Assembly: GCF_001277255.1 (NCBI RefSeq)
Contig: NZ_CP012264.1
Span: forward strand, 2,852,001-2,916,000
Origin: Cronobacter condimenti 1330
GTDB taxonomy: Bacteria > Pseudomonadota > Gammaproteobacteria > Enterobacterales > Enterobacteriaceae
Reading direction: 5' to 3'
DNA length: 64,000 nucleotides
The notes beneath the pieces are model-generated. The model did no database searches. It saw nothing but the letters and a program-made list of their open reading frames with translations, and was not told the DNA's origin. The translations under genes and the position numbers were made by a program. Shown piece by piece: positions 50,728 to 60,891 of this stretch. Every line of letters begins with the position of its first letter. Positions within the stretch are counted from its first letter, which is position 1.

Positions 50728-51059
50728 TATATTAACCCTCTGTTATATGCCTTTATATACTTATTATTGCCACTGCTCACTAATTCACGGAACTAGCGGG
50801 CGAATCCATTGTCCGAAACCGGAGACGAATAATCCAACGGGAATATGATACGAAAACTTTTTAGGTGTTTCAGAATGCCTTCAAAATGTAACAACATATT
50901 AATATCGCTGAACTTTTTTCCGCACTAATCGCTAAATATATTCGCACTAATTATCAAGAAACCACACAAAAACTTTTAAAATCATAAAGTTATCGATTAA
51001 GACTATTTACCGCACTGAATGCCAAAACCCGATCTAAAGAGTCCTCTAGAATTACCCCT
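50728..51059. other. ompC leader and ompC-micF regulatory region
   Basis: About 330 AT-rich bases with no ORF. It holds the ompC 5' leader, the ompC promoter and OmpR boxes (50836-50905), and the micF promoter region, including a TAGAAT -10 element at 51047-51052 for micF. Confidence 0.7.
50836..50905 (-). promoter_or_regulatory. ompC promoter with OmpR boxes
   Basis: Minus strand: TTACATTTTGAAGGCATTC then TGAAACACCTAAAAAG, resembling the E. coli OmpR C-boxes, followed by the -10 region GTATCATATTC. Layout and spacing parallel the E. coli ompC promoter. Confidence 0.8.
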
Positions 51060-51153
51060 GCTATCATCATTAACTTTATTTATTACCGTCATTCATATCT
51101 GAATGTTCGTTTTACCCCTATTACCGCCGGATGCTCGCATCCGGCATTTTTTT
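51060..51153 (+). ncRNA. micF: MicF antisense RNA
   Basis: A 94-base RNA divergent from ompC. The 5' segment GCTATCATCATTAACTTTAT that pairs with ompF mRNA is conserved, followed by TATTACCGTCATTCAT and the 3' terminator hairpin GCCGGATGC-TCG-CATCCGGC with a T-run. MicF represses ompF translation with Hfq in E. coli. A -10 element TAGAAT ends seven bases before the predicted start. Confidence 0.92.
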
Positions 51154-51547
51154 GCCTTAATTTTGTGAAATTCCTTTTTCCTCACAAATAAAAGTAAAAT
51201 TAACGACTATTAATTAATCATGTTGACGTTATTTTGTTCGTTTACGAATGAAATGGCGATAATATCGGCAACGCATTTCTACCGCCCGCCCCACCGAACG
51301 CCGCCTGTTACCACAGTTTCAGACCGTTCTCACCATCTGGTAAATCATACGTTTCGCTTTATACTTCATTGTTTGCGATACTGTTAAATAAGACAGGTGT
51401 CGACCCGACAAGCCCTGTGACACGGGCGTTGCGCTTCGTTTTGACGCGACGTGGCAGGACAAGAAGGCAAAAAAATGGATAGCTGCCGCCGGCGCAGCAC
51501 GGTTCTTTTTTCTTTACACGGCGCAGGCCGGTGGATTACGCACAATA
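51154..51547 (+). other. micF-rcsD interval, rcsD promoter region
   Basis: About 390 bases without a supported gene. The first half is AT-rich. The rcsD promoter should lie here, but I could not place it with confidence; no clear RcsAB box was seen. Confidence 0.45.
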
Positions 51548-54220
51548 ATGAGTCAGCCAGACGCAATGATCCCCAATAAATTTTCCCTTATGCCGGGCAG
51601 TATTACCCGTTTCTTCTTATTACTAATTGTGGTGCTTCTGGTGACGATGGGCGTGATGGTCCAGAGCGCCGTCAACGCGTGGCTGAAAGATAAGAGCTAT
51701 CAGATAGTCGACATCACGCATGCCTTGCATAAACGGGTAGATACGTATCGTTACGCCACCTGGCAGATTTACGACAATATCGGTGCCGCGGCAGCCGGCC
51801 AGAGCGGCGAAGGATTGCAGGAAACGCGTCTGCGTCAGGATGTCTATTATCTTGAGAAACCGCACCGTAAAACCGAAGCGCTGATCTTCGGCTCGCACGA
51901 CAGCTCCACGCTTGATATGACGCAGCGTATTTCGAGCTACCTTGATACGCTGTGGGGCGCCGAAAGCGCGCCATGGTCGATGTATTATCTCAATGGTCAG
52001 GACAACAGTATGATCCTGATCTCCACGCTGCCCTTAAAAGATCTCTCCTCCGGCTTTAAAGAAAACTCCATCAACGCCATTGCGGATTCGCGCCGCGCCG
52101 AAATGCTCCAGCAGGCAAATGCACTGGATGAGCGTGAGAGTTTTTCACCGCTGCGTAAACTCGCGTGGCAGAACGGTCACTATTTCACTCTGCGCACCAC
52201 GTTTAACCAGCCAGGCCATCTGGCGACGGTCGTAGCGTTTGATATTCCGATTAACGATCTTATCCCCCCAGGCATGCCGCTCGAGAGTTTCCGCCTGGAG
52301 CCTGACAGCAGCCCGAATGCCGCAACGGGTCAGGATAAAGACGATCCGGATAGCGTGAGTATTAACTTTAACAGCACGCGCATTGAGATCTCCTCAGCGC
52401 TCACCAGCACCCAGTTGCGGCTCATCTGGGAAGTGCCGTTCGGCACGCTGTTGATGGAAACGCTGCAAAATATCCTCCTGCCGTTGCTGCTAAACATCGG
52501 CCTGCTGGCGCTCGCGCTCTTTGGTTATACGACGTTCCGTCACCAGCCAAGTCGCCCGGTGGAAAACGTCGCTAATGCGTCTAATAATGCCGAACTGCAA
52601 ATGCTGCGCGCGCTGAACGAAGAGATCCTGAGCGTATTGCCGCTGGGGCTGCTGGTGCATGATCAGGAATCCAGCCGCACTATCATGAGCAATAAAATCG
52701 CCGATCACCTGCTGCCACACCTGAATCTGCAAAACATCACGTCGATGGCCGATCAGCACCAGGGCATTATTCAGGCGACGGTGAATAACGAGCTCTATGA
52801 AATCCGGCTGTTCCGAAGCCAGGTCGTGCCGCGCACGCAGATTTTCATTATTCGCGATCAGGATCGCGAAATCCTGGTGAATAAAAAGCTCAAGCAGGCA
52901 CAGCGCCTGTATGAGAAAAACCAGCAGGGCCGCTCCGTATTCATGCAAAACATTGGCGCTGCGCTAAAAGACCCGACGCAGCAGCTTGCGCGTCAGGCGG
53001 CGCTGGTTGAAGCGCCGGAAAGCCAGGTGCTGGCCGAGCAGGCCGAGCGGATTGCGCGTCTGGTCGATGAGATTCAGTTGGTGAATCAACTGGAGGCCGA
53101 TTTCTGGCGCCCCACCCCCAGCGATTTCACCATTCAGGAACTGATTGACGAAGTCGTGCCGGAAGTCCTGCCGGTTATCAAACGTAAAGGCCTGCAGCTG
53201 CTTATCAATAATCAGCTTTCCGCTAACGAGGAGCGCCACGGCGACCGCGAGGCGCTGCGCAAAGTCTTGCTGATGCTGCTGCACTATTCTGTTACCACCA
53301 CGCAGATTGGCAAAATCACGCTGGAAGTGATGTCAGAAGAAGGCGCGCGCGAACGTCTGTTATTCCGCGTGCTGGATACCGGAGAAGGCATCAGCAATAG
53401 CGAAATCGATAACCTGCACTTCCCGTTCCTCAACGATACGTCCACCGATCAGTTCGGCAAGGCCAATGGGCTTACCTTCTATCTGTGTAACCAGCTGGCA
53501 CGCCGTCTGGGCGGGCATCTGAATATCAAAGCCCGTAAAGAGCTTGGTACGCGCTATTCGCTGCACGTCACGATGCCTGTAGAACCGATGGAAACCGAAG
53601 AGAGCGACGAACGTCTGCTGGATGACGTTATCGCGATGATCGACATTACATCGAATGAAGTGCGTAACGTGGTGGTGCGCCAGCTTGAACAGTGGGGCGC
53701 ATCCTGCATCACGCCGGATGAAAGGTTATCAAGTCAAGAGTACGATATATTTTTAACGGATAATCCGTCTAATCTTACTGCCAACGGCCTGCTTTTAAGC
53801 GATGATGAGGCCGGCGTACGACGCATCGGACCGGGACAGCTGCGCGTCAACTTTAATATTAGTCACGCCATGCAGGAAGCAGTGCTACAACTAATTGAAG
53901 AGCAACTGGCGCAGGAAGATATTCCTGAATCCCCAATGGGCGGCGATGAAAATGCGCAGCTTCATGCCAGCGGCTATTATGCGCTGTTCGTCGATACGGT
54001 ACCGGATGACGTTCAGAGATTGTATACTGAATCGTCCGCTGGCGACTTTGCTGCGCTGGCGCAGACGGCGCACCGCCTGAAAGGCGTGTTCGCTATGCTG
54101 AACCTGGTTCCCGGCAAACAGTTATGTGAAACACTGGAGCATCTCATTCGTGAGAAGGATGCCACAGCCATAGAAAAATATATCAGCGACATTGACGTTT
54201 ACGTCAAGAGCCTGCTGTAG
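51548..54220 (+). CDS. rcsD: Phosphotransfer protein RcsD (YojN)
   Basis: An 890-residue inner-membrane intermediate of the Rcs phosphorelay, relaying phosphate from RcsC to RcsB. It has an N-terminal helix (about 22-40), a large periplasmic domain, a second helix (about 309-330), a degenerate histidine-kinase-like region lacking the catalytic His, an ABL domain, and a C-terminal HPt domain with AQTAHRLKGVFAMLNL, where the His (near 842) is phosphorylated. rcsB starts 16 bases later. Length matches E. coli RcsD (890). Confidence 0.97.
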   Translation: MSQPDAMIPNKFSLMPGSITRFFLLLIVVLLVTMGVMVQSAVNAWLKDKSYQIVDITHALHKRVDTYRYATWQIYDNIGAAAAGQSGEGLQETRLRQDVYYLEKPHRKTEALIFGSHDSSTLDMTQRISSYLDTLWGAESAPWSMYYLNGQDNSMILISTLPLKDLSSGFKENSINAIADSRRAEMLQQANALDERESFSPLRKLAWQNGHYFTLRTTFNQPGHLATVVAFDIPINDLIPPGMPLESFRLEPDSSPNAATGQDKDDPDSVSINFNSTRIEISSALTSTQLRLIWEVPFGTLLMETLQNILLPLLLNIGLLALALFGYTTFRHQPSRPVENVANASNNAELQMLRALNEEILSVLPLGLLVHDQESSRTIMSNKIADHLLPHLNLQNITSMADQHQGIIQATVNNELYEIRLFRSQVVPRTQIFIIRDQDREILVNKKLKQAQRLYEKNQQGRSVFMQNIGAALKDPTQQLARQAALVEAPESQVLAEQAERIARLVDEIQLVNQLEADFWRPTPSDFTIQELIDEVVPEVLPVIKRKGLQLLINNQLSANEERHGDREALRKVLLMLLHYSVTTTQIGKITLEVMSEEGARERLLFRVLDTGEGISNSEIDNLHFPFLNDTSTDQFGKANGLTFYLCNQLARRLGGHLNIKARKELGTRYSLHVTMPVEPMETEESDERLLDDVIAMIDITSNEVRNVVVRQLEQWGASCITPDERLSSQEYDIFLTDNPSNLTANGLLLSDDEAGVRRIGPGQLRVNFNISHAMQEAVLQLIEEQLAQEDIPESPMGGDENAQLHASGYYALFVDTVPDDVQRLYTESSAGDFAALAQTAHRLKGVFAMLNLVPGKQLCETLEHLIREKDATAIEKYISDIDVYVKSLL

Positions 54221-54236
54221 CAAGGTAGCCTAATAC

Positions 54237-54887
54237 ATGAACAATATGAACGTAATTATTGCCGATGACCATCCGATTGTTCTGTTCGGCATTCGCAAAT
54301 CTCTTGAACAAATCGAGTGGGTGAATGTTGTCGGTGAGTTCGAAGATTCCACAGCACTAATTAACAATTTGCCGAAGTTAGACGCGCACGTTCTTATCAC
54401 CGACCTTTCCATGCCGGGCGATAAATACGGCGACGGCATTACGCTTATTAAATACATTAAGCGCCATTTCCCGACGTTATCTATTATCGTACTGACCATG
54501 AACAACAACCCGGCTATTCTCAGCGCCGTGTTGGATCTCGATATCGAAGGGATTGTTCTTAAGCAAGGCGCGCCGACCGATCTGCCGAAAGCGCTGGCCG
54601 CACTGCAGAAAGGCAAGAAATTCACCCCGGAAAGCGTCTCTCGTCTGCTTGAGAAAATCAGCGCGGGCGGTTATGGGGATAAGCGTCTTTCGCCGAAAGA
54701 GAGCGAAGTGCTGCGTCTGTTCGCTGAAGGTTTCCTGGTCACTGAAATTGCCAAGAAACTGAACCGCAGTATTAAGACCATCAGTAGCCAGAAGAAATCA
54801 GCCATGATGAAACTGGGCGTGGATAACGATATCGCGCTGCTGAACTACCTCTCTTCCGTGAGCCTGACGCCGGCGGATAAAGAGTAA
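54237..54887 (+). CDS. rcsB: Response regulator RcsB
   Basis: A 216-residue NarL/FixJ-type regulator controlling capsule, motility and envelope stress genes, alone or with RcsA, GadE, BglJ and others. The receiver has D10/D11 (IIADDHP) and phospho-acceptor D56 (LITDLSMPG). The LuxR-type helix-turn-helix is LSPKESEVLRLFAEGFLVTE then IAKKLNRSIKTISSQKKSAM. Nearly identical to E. coli RcsB. Cotranscribed with rcsD, probably also from an internal promoter as in E. coli. Confidence 0.98.
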   Translation: MNNMNVIIADDHPIVLFGIRKSLEQIEWVNVVGEFEDSTALINNLPKLDAHVLITDLSMPGDKYGDGITLIKYIKRHFPTLSIIVLTMNNNPAILSAVLDLDIEGIVLKQGAPTDLPKALAALQKGKKFTPESVSRLLEKISAGGYGDKRLSPKESEVLRLFAEGFLVTEIAKKLNRSIKTISSQKKSAMMKLGVDNDIALLNYLSSVSLTPADKE

Positions 54888-54892
54888 TGCCT

Positions 54893-54915
54893 TTTGTCCC
54901 TGCCTTCGGGCAGGG
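54893..54915 (+). terminator. Possible terminator hairpin after rcsB
   Basis: TCCCTGCC-TTC-GGGCAGGGA shortly after the rcsB stop; there is no proper T-run, so termination strength is uncertain. Confidence 0.4.
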
Positions 54916-55052
54916 ATATTCCCCCGCCTTCCCTGCCCTGCTTTATTCTACGACGCATTACCACCACTGATTAATGACAGATAAGTGTGACTTATCGGTA
55001 TTAACGCCTGGCATCAACACGCGCACCGCCAGCCCGTGACGATGCGCAACGA

Positions 55053-57902
55053 TCATCCCCGCGCCTTACGTACCCTGTCGGCGTACACCGCGAGCGTCTG
55101 CTTCAGCACATCGAGCGTCACCGGTTTGGAGAGACAGCTATCCATGCCCGATTCGAGACAGCGCTGTTTCTCTTCGGCCAGCGCGTTAGCCGTCACGCCG
55201 ACGACCGGCAGCGTCATGCCTAGCTGGCGGATACGTTGTGTCAGGCGATAACCATCCATATTCGGCATGTTGACGTCGCTTAACACAATATCGATATGGT
55301 TTTTGCTCAGTACATTCAGCGCATCCACGCCGTCATTCGCAGTACGGCACTGATAACCCAGCGTGCCCAACTGATCGGCGAGCAGGCGGCGGTTGATCGG
55401 GTGGTCATCCACCACCAGAATCATCATATCCTCGTTCTGTTCGGCGCTGGTTGACGCAGCAGGGAGCGTCGGTTCACTACCCGGCACTTCCACATTGATA
55501 CTGTGAAGACGGCCAAGCAACGTCAGCAATTCATGGGGTGCTGCGACGCTGTGCATCCAGACGCCTGGGCTGCGCTCAACTGGCATACCGATATGGCGGC
55601 GGCAGAACAGCACTACCGCCCGGCCCGGCCAGTTGGCGCAGTTCTCGTCATCGGTAATGAGAATATCGTCTTTGTCCGGCGTTTCACCGTGGTGATTCTG
55701 CACGCGAATATTATTGCGCGTCAGCATCCCTTGCAGGTATTCGCACAGTGAGGCGTTGCGCACTGCCAGCCAGAAGCGTTTATTGGAAAGCCCGTCGACG
55801 TTCGCCTTCGGCGGCAGTTGCGCCTGCCACTGCGGAATGCGGATCGTGAACTGGCTGCCCATGCCCGGCTCGGTATCTACCGAAATATCGCCATCCATCA
55901 TGTTGATGAGTTTTTCACAAATCGCGAGCCCGAGCCCTGTACCCTGGAAATTGCGCTGCACGCCGGTACCGACCTGGAAGAACGGATCAAACAGCCGCAC
56001 CACTTCTTTCGCCGGAATACCAACGCCGGTATCACGCACGCGGAAGCAGAGATAATCGCCCTGCGTGCCGACATGGAGAATAATGCAGCCGATATCGGTG
56101 AACTTAATGGCGTTGCTGAGCAGGTTTGAAATCACCTGCTGCAACCGCATCGGATCGCCAAGCAGGGTCATCGGCACATCAGGCTCAATAAAGCAGTACA
56201 GTCCAAGCTGTTTGCGTACCACCAGCGGCTGATAGTTCGCGGTGATATGGCTCATCACTTCGCGCGGCGAAAACTCGCTCGGCTCGATTTTCAGCTGTTC
56301 CGATTCAATTTTTGAGAAATCGAGAATATCGCTGATGATTTTCAACAGCAGGCTGGAGGAGTTATGCATGGCGGTGACCAGACGATCCACGCCTTTTGGC
56401 AGTTCTTCCGTTTGCAGCAGATCAAGGTTACCGATAATGCCGTAAAGCGGCGTACGCAGCTCGTGGCTCACGGTCGCGAGGAACATTGATTTCGACTGGC
56501 TCGCCTGTTCCGCGGCCTGGGCCATCTCCTGCAGCGACTCTTCCATTTTTACGCGCGCAGAGACATCCACCAGTACGCAGATCGCCACGTTTTCATTGCG
56601 ATAACGCGAATGCACAAAGCTTATTTGCAAATTGGTATTGTTGCTGGTGAGGACGTCGACAAAATTGACCTGCTGACCACAGATTATCTGCGTCAGCCGT
56701 TGTCGGTCCTCATGCGTGAGCATGTTTAAATAGTTATGCGCAAGCTCGTTGGAAATAATATTAGTGCCGTCCTGGGTGCGCAAAATACAGATCCCGACCG
56801 GCGCCGAGGCGACAATTTTGCGGTTGAACTGTTCATGCTCTTCCAGGCGCTGCGCGTCATTTTCCGCCGGGATAAAAATACGGCGTTCATACATGCGCGC
56901 AAGCATAAAGAGCACAATTCCCACCAGCACATTCAGCAGTACTGCGTTCAGGATCAACATCCGGATGCGTTCCAGCACCAGATCGACCGGCACCGAATAG
57001 ACAATACTCAATGATGACGGCGGCAGGCTTTTCTTCAGGATGAGCTGCTTAAAGCCTGACGTATAACCAAACCAGGCGCGCTCCTGCTCCCATTCGCCGT
57101 TGCGCTCAAGCCGTGTTTCCGGGCCAGTCAGCGAGAACAGCGGGCTGTCGTTTTCATCAAGGATAGTCACGCCCATCGGCATGCTGCCCGGCGTGAAGAA
57201 GTTTTCTATACGAATGGTCTGCTCAATACCCAGCAGCCCCTGCAGGCGGTTCGCCAGATAAACTGGCGTCAGGGAGTAGAAATAGCCAATCCCCGGTCGC
57301 GGCCCCTGGGTGACCCAGAACAGACTGTTACCACGTTCGTCCTGCGGAGCATTGCGGTATTTGACAATGCGCTCATGCAGCGCCTGTAAGGTTTTATCAC
57401 GTTCCAGCGGCACATCCCGCAGGCCGAAATCTGCCATACAGAGATTATCGGAACCAATCAGAAACACGCGGTTTAAATCGTAAGCCGCAGAGAAGTTATC
57501 GTGCCAGTAGCGCAAAAACCAGGAGAGCGACTGTAGCGAACCGCGCCAGCTGGTGCCGAGCGTGTTGCAGTCGGAATCGGAAAACAGCGGCACAAAGGCT
57601 GGCGTGTTCAACGCGTCATTCTGACCACGCCCGTTTTTAAGCTGCGCATCGATATTATCGAGCCGGTTTTCGGCCACATATTTCAGCTCTTTCATCACGT
57701 CAGACGTGCGCTGAATATAGCGCTGCGCCTGATCGTAGCTCAGGTTAAATTCCTGGCGAATTTCCGACTCTTTTACGTGCAGCGCGTTGACGATGTAAAA
57801 CACCGAAAACAGGGCGATAAGCAGCCAGAGCAGCAGCGCCAGCGCCCGGAAAAGATAGCGGGACACTTTCAGCGTCGAGCGAAAAGAGACGAAGTATTTC
57901 AA
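55053..57902 (-). CDS. rcsC: Hybrid sensor kinase RcsC
   Basis: A 949-residue inner-membrane hybrid kinase/phosphatase of the Rcs system, convergent with rcsB. Two helices (about 20-41 and 313-333) flank a periplasmic sensor. A PAS-like region precedes HisKA with ATVSHELRTPLYG (phospho-His about 479). The ATPase has SNLLSNAIKF and DTGVGIPAKE, GTGLGLAI. The C-terminal receiver has DIVLSDVNMPNMDGYRL (acceptor Asp about 875). Same length as E. coli RcsC. Signals come from RcsF/IgaA, not encoded here. Confidence 0.97.
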   Translation of the reverse strand: MKYFVSFRSTLKVSRYLFRALALLLWLLIALFSVFYIVNALHVKESEIRQEFNLSYDQAQRYIQRTSDVMKELKYVAENRLDNIDAQLKNGRGQNDALNTPAFVPLFSDSDCNTLGTSWRGSLQSLSWFLRYWHDNFSAAYDLNRVFLIGSDNLCMADFGLRDVPLERDKTLQALHERIVKYRNAPQDERGNSLFWVTQGPRPGIGYFYSLTPVYLANRLQGLLGIEQTIRIENFFTPGSMPMGVTILDENDSPLFSLTGPETRLERNGEWEQERAWFGYTSGFKQLILKKSLPPSSLSIVYSVPVDLVLERIRMLILNAVLLNVLVGIVLFMLARMYERRIFIPAENDAQRLEEHEQFNRKIVASAPVGICILRTQDGTNIISNELAHNYLNMLTHEDRQRLTQIICGQQVNFVDVLTSNNTNLQISFVHSRYRNENVAICVLVDVSARVKMEESLQEMAQAAEQASQSKSMFLATVSHELRTPLYGIIGNLDLLQTEELPKGVDRLVTAMHNSSSLLLKIISDILDFSKIESEQLKIEPSEFSPREVMSHITANYQPLVVRKQLGLYCFIEPDVPMTLLGDPMRLQQVISNLLSNAIKFTDIGCIILHVGTQGDYLCFRVRDTGVGIPAKEVVRLFDPFFQVGTGVQRNFQGTGLGLAICEKLINMMDGDISVDTEPGMGSQFTIRIPQWQAQLPPKANVDGLSNKRFWLAVRNASLCEYLQGMLTRNNIRVQNHHGETPDKDDILITDDENCANWPGRAVVLFCRRHIGMPVERSPGVWMHSVAAPHELLTLLGRLHSINVEVPGSEPTLPAASTSAEQNEDMMILVVDDHPINRRLLADQLGTLGYQCRTANDGVDALNVLSKNHIDIVLSDVNMPNMDGYRLTQRIRQLGMTLPVVGVTANALAEEKQRCLESGMDSCLSKPVTLDVLKQTLAVYADRVRKARG

Positions 57903-58034
57903 AAGGGCACCAGCCAGCCGAGAGGGTTATCAAAGGAATGCCGTTAAGGTAGCCGCAAAACCCCCGGGTCGCAACGGCAACGATATTATCCGGCGATATT
58001 CAGAGCAGCCAGGCGCAATAAGCGCCGAAAAAAG

Positions 58035-58058
58035 AAAGGGCCGGTAAACCGGCCCTTT
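58035..58058 (-). terminator. Terminator after gyrA
   Basis: AAAGGGCCGG-TTTA-CCGGCCCTTT followed on the minus strand by CTTTTTTC. Confidence 0.88.
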
Positions 58059-58095
58059 GCTGTGGCGAGACGTCGCCTGGGATATCGCGTGACGA

Positions 58096-60732
58096 TTACT
58101 CGTCAGCGTCGTCCGCTACGTCGTCGTCAGCGTCGGTTTCCGGCACGATTTCATCATCGCCTTCCGCCACGCTGCCATCGATAGAGTCGAGCTCTTCGTC
58201 ATCTACCGGCTCGGCCACGCGCTGCAACCCGACGACGTTTTCATCTTCCGCGGTGCGGATGAGGATAACGCCCTGGGTATTACGGCCTACCACGCTGATT
58301 TCCGACACGCGCGTACGCACCAGCGTACCGGCATCGGTGATCATCATGATCTGGTCCGCATCGTCTACCTGCACCGCGCCGACAACCGGGCCGTTGCGAT
58401 CGGTAACCTTAATGGAGATAACCCCTTTCGTCGCACGCGACTTGGTCGGGTACTCTTCCACCGCGGTACGTTTGCCGTAGCCGTTCTGGGTAGCCGTCAG
58501 GATAGCGCCTTCGCCGCGCGGTACGATAAGCGATACCACGCTGTCGCCCTCGCCAAGACGGATACCACGTACGCCAGTGGCGGTACGGCCCATCGGACGA
58601 ACTGCGTTTTCTTTAAAGCGCACCACTTTGCCCTGTGCGGAGAACAGCATGACTTCGTCATTGCCCGCCGTCAGGTCAACGCCAATCAGTTCATCGCCCT
58701 CGTTCAGGTTCACCGCGATAATACCGGCGGTACGCGGACGGCTGAACTCGGTCAGCGCTGTTTTCTTCACGGTGCCGCTCGCGGTCGCCATAAAGACGTT
58801 GACGCCCTCTTCATATTCACGAACCGGCAGAATGGCCGTGATACGCTCGTTGGCTTCCAGCGGCAGCAGGTTAACGATAGGACGCCCACGGGCACCACGG
58901 CTCGCTTCTGGCAACTGGTAGACTTTCATCCAGTAAAGACGACCGCGGCTCGAGAAGCAGAGGATCGTATCGTGGGTGTTGGCCACCAGCAGGCGGTCGA
59001 TAAAGTCTTCTTCTTTAATACGCGCGGCGGATTTACCTTTACCACCGCGGCGCTGCGCCTCGTAATCCTTCAGCGGCTGATACTTCACATAGCCCTGGTG
59101 AGACAGGGTGACCACCACATCTTCCTGGTTGATCAGATCTTCAATGTTGATATCGGCGCTGTTAGCCGTAATTTCGGTGCGGCGCTCGTCGCCAAACTGA
59201 TCGCGGACCAGCTCAAGCTCTTCGCGGATCACTTCCATCAGGCGGTCGGCGCTGCCGAGGATATGCAGCAGCTCAGCGATCTGTTCGAGCAGCTCTTTAT
59301 ACTCGTCGAGCAGTTTTTCATGCTCAAGGCCGGTGAGTTTTTGCAGACGCAGGTCGAGGATCGCCTGAGCCTGTTGCTCGGTCAGCCAGTATTTGCCGTC
59401 GCGGATGCCGAACTCCGGCTCCAGCCACTCCGGACGCGCGGCGTCGTCGCCGGCACGCTCCAGCATGGCGGAAACGGTGCCAAGCTCCCACGCATTAGCG
59501 ATAAGGCCCGCTTTTGCTTCCGACGGCGTCGGCGCGCGGCGAATCAGCTCGATAATCGGGTCGATGTTCGCAAGCGCAATCGCCAGGCCTTCTAAGATAT
59601 GCGCACGCTCACGCGCTTTACGCAGTTCAAAGATGGTGCGGCGGGTCACCACTTCACGACGGTGACGGACGAACGCTGCCAGAATGTCTTTCAGCGGCAT
59701 GATCTTCGGCTGGCCATGGTGCAATGCGACCATGTTGATACCGAAGGAAACCTGAAGCTGCGTTTGCGAATAAAGGTTATTGAGCACCACTTCGCCAACG
59801 GCGTCACGTTTGATCTCAATAACGATACGCATACCGTCTTTGTCAGACTCATCGCGCAGGGCACTGATGCCTTCTACGCGCTTTTCTTTCACCAGTTCGG
59901 CGATTTTCTCGATCAGGCGCGCTTTGTTCACCTGATACGGAATCTCATGCACGATAATGGTTTCGCGGCCGTTTTTCGGATCGACTTCCACTTCCGCGCG
60001 GGCGCGAATGTAGATTTTGCCGCGACCGGTGCGATATGCCTCTTCAATGCCGCGACGGCCATTGATAATGGCGGCAGTCGGGAAATCCGGGCCGGGGATG
60101 TGCTCCATCAGCCCTTCGACGCTGATGTCTTCATCGTCGATATAGGCGAGGCAGCCATTAATCACTTCCGTCAGGTTATGCGGCGGAATGTTGGTCGCCA
60201 TCCCAACGGCGATACCGGAAGAACCGTTAACCAGCAGGTTCGGGATTTTCGTTGGCATGACGTCCGGAATTTTTTCCGTGCCGTCATAGTTATCAACAAA
60301 ATCAACGGTTTCTTTATCGAGGTCGGCCATCAGTTCATGGGCGATCTTCGCCAGACGGATTTCCGTATAACGCATCGCTGCGGCGGAGTCGCCGTCGATA
60401 GAACCGAAGTTGCCCTGACCATCGACCAGCGTGTAGCGCAGCGAGAACGGCTGAGCCATACGCACGATGGTATCGTAGACGGCGGAGTCACCGTGGGGAT
60501 GGTATTTACCGATTACGTCACCAACGACACGGGCGGATTTTTTGTAGGCTTTATTCCAGTCATTGCCCAACACGTTCATGGCGTAAAGTACGCGACGGTG
60601 TACCGGTTTGAGGCCATCTCGGACATCCGGAAGCGCGCGGCCGACAATAACCGACATCGCGTAATCCAGATAGGAGTTCTTTAACTCTTCCTCAATGTTG
60701 ACCGGTGTAATTTCTCTGGCAAGGTCGCTCAT
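58096..60732 (-). CDS. gyrA: DNA gyrase subunit A
   Basis: An 878-residue type II topoisomerase subunit that cleaves and rejoins DNA to introduce negative supercoils with GyrB. The active-site Tyr is Y122 (MRYTEIRL). The quinolone-resistance region reads HPHGDSAVYDTIV with Ser83 and Asp87, the susceptible form. The C-terminal six-bladed DNA-wrapping domain has the GyrA-box QRRGGKGKS and ends in a long acidic tail (about 35 residues rich in Asp/Glu) typical of enterobacteria. E. coli GyrA has 875 residues. Confidence 0.98.
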   Translation of the reverse strand: MSDLAREITPVNIEEELKNSYLDYAMSVIVGRALPDVRDGLKPVHRRVLYAMNVLGNDWNKAYKKSARVVGDVIGKYHPHGDSAVYDTIVRMAQPFSLRYTLVDGQGNFGSIDGDSAAAMRYTEIRLAKIAHELMADLDKETVDFVDNYDGTEKIPDVMPTKIPNLLVNGSSGIAVGMATNIPPHNLTEVINGCLAYIDDEDISVEGLMEHIPGPDFPTAAIINGRRGIEEAYRTGRGKIYIRARAEVEVDPKNGRETIIVHEIPYQVNKARLIEKIAELVKEKRVEGISALRDESDKDGMRIVIEIKRDAVGEVVLNNLYSQTQLQVSFGINMVALHHGQPKIMPLKDILAAFVRHRREVVTRRTIFELRKARERAHILEGLAIALANIDPIIELIRRAPTPSEAKAGLIANAWELGTVSAMLERAGDDAARPEWLEPEFGIRDGKYWLTEQQAQAILDLRLQKLTGLEHEKLLDEYKELLEQIAELLHILGSADRLMEVIREELELVRDQFGDERRTEITANSADINIEDLINQEDVVVTLSHQGYVKYQPLKDYEAQRRGGKGKSAARIKEEDFIDRLLVANTHDTILCFSSRGRLYWMKVYQLPEASRGARGRPIVNLLPLEANERITAILPVREYEEGVNVFMATASGTVKKTALTEFSRPRTAGIIAVNLNEGDELIGVDLTAGNDEVMLFSAQGKVVRFKENAVRPMGRTATGVRGIRLGEGDSVVSLIVPRGEGAILTATQNGYGKRTAVEEYPTKSRATKGVISIKVTDRNGPVVGAVQVDDADQIMMITDAGTLVRTRVSEISVVGRNTQGVILIRTAEDENVVGLQRVAEPVDDEELDSIDGSVAEGDDEIVPETDADDDVADDADE

Positions 60733-60776
60733 CTGACCGTTATCCCTCTACTGTGTCCCGGATTCAAAGGTCGCAA

Positions 60777-60815
60777 ATTATAACACAGCCGCGCCCTATT
60801 CGGTAAACCGAATAG
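60777..60815 (-). promoter_or_regulatory. gyrA promoter overlapped by a 20-bp palindrome
   Basis: Minus strand: TACCGA, 17-bp spacer, TATAAT (60777-60782). The -35 element lies within the inverted repeat CTATTCGGT-AA-ACCGAATAG (60796-60815). The palindrome could be a regulator site or affect this supercoil-sensitive promoter. Confidence 0.6.
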
Positions 60816-60891
60816 CCCCGTCAGGCCGCTTTATTCCCCACTGACGCCTGTTATACTCGACGCTCTTGCGAAGAAAGGAGTAGAGGCGTCC

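Noticed and set aside
59599..60684. 361-codon ORF opposite gyrA
   Set aside because: Antisense shadow of a highly conserved gene in GC-rich sequence; no family features or ribosome site.
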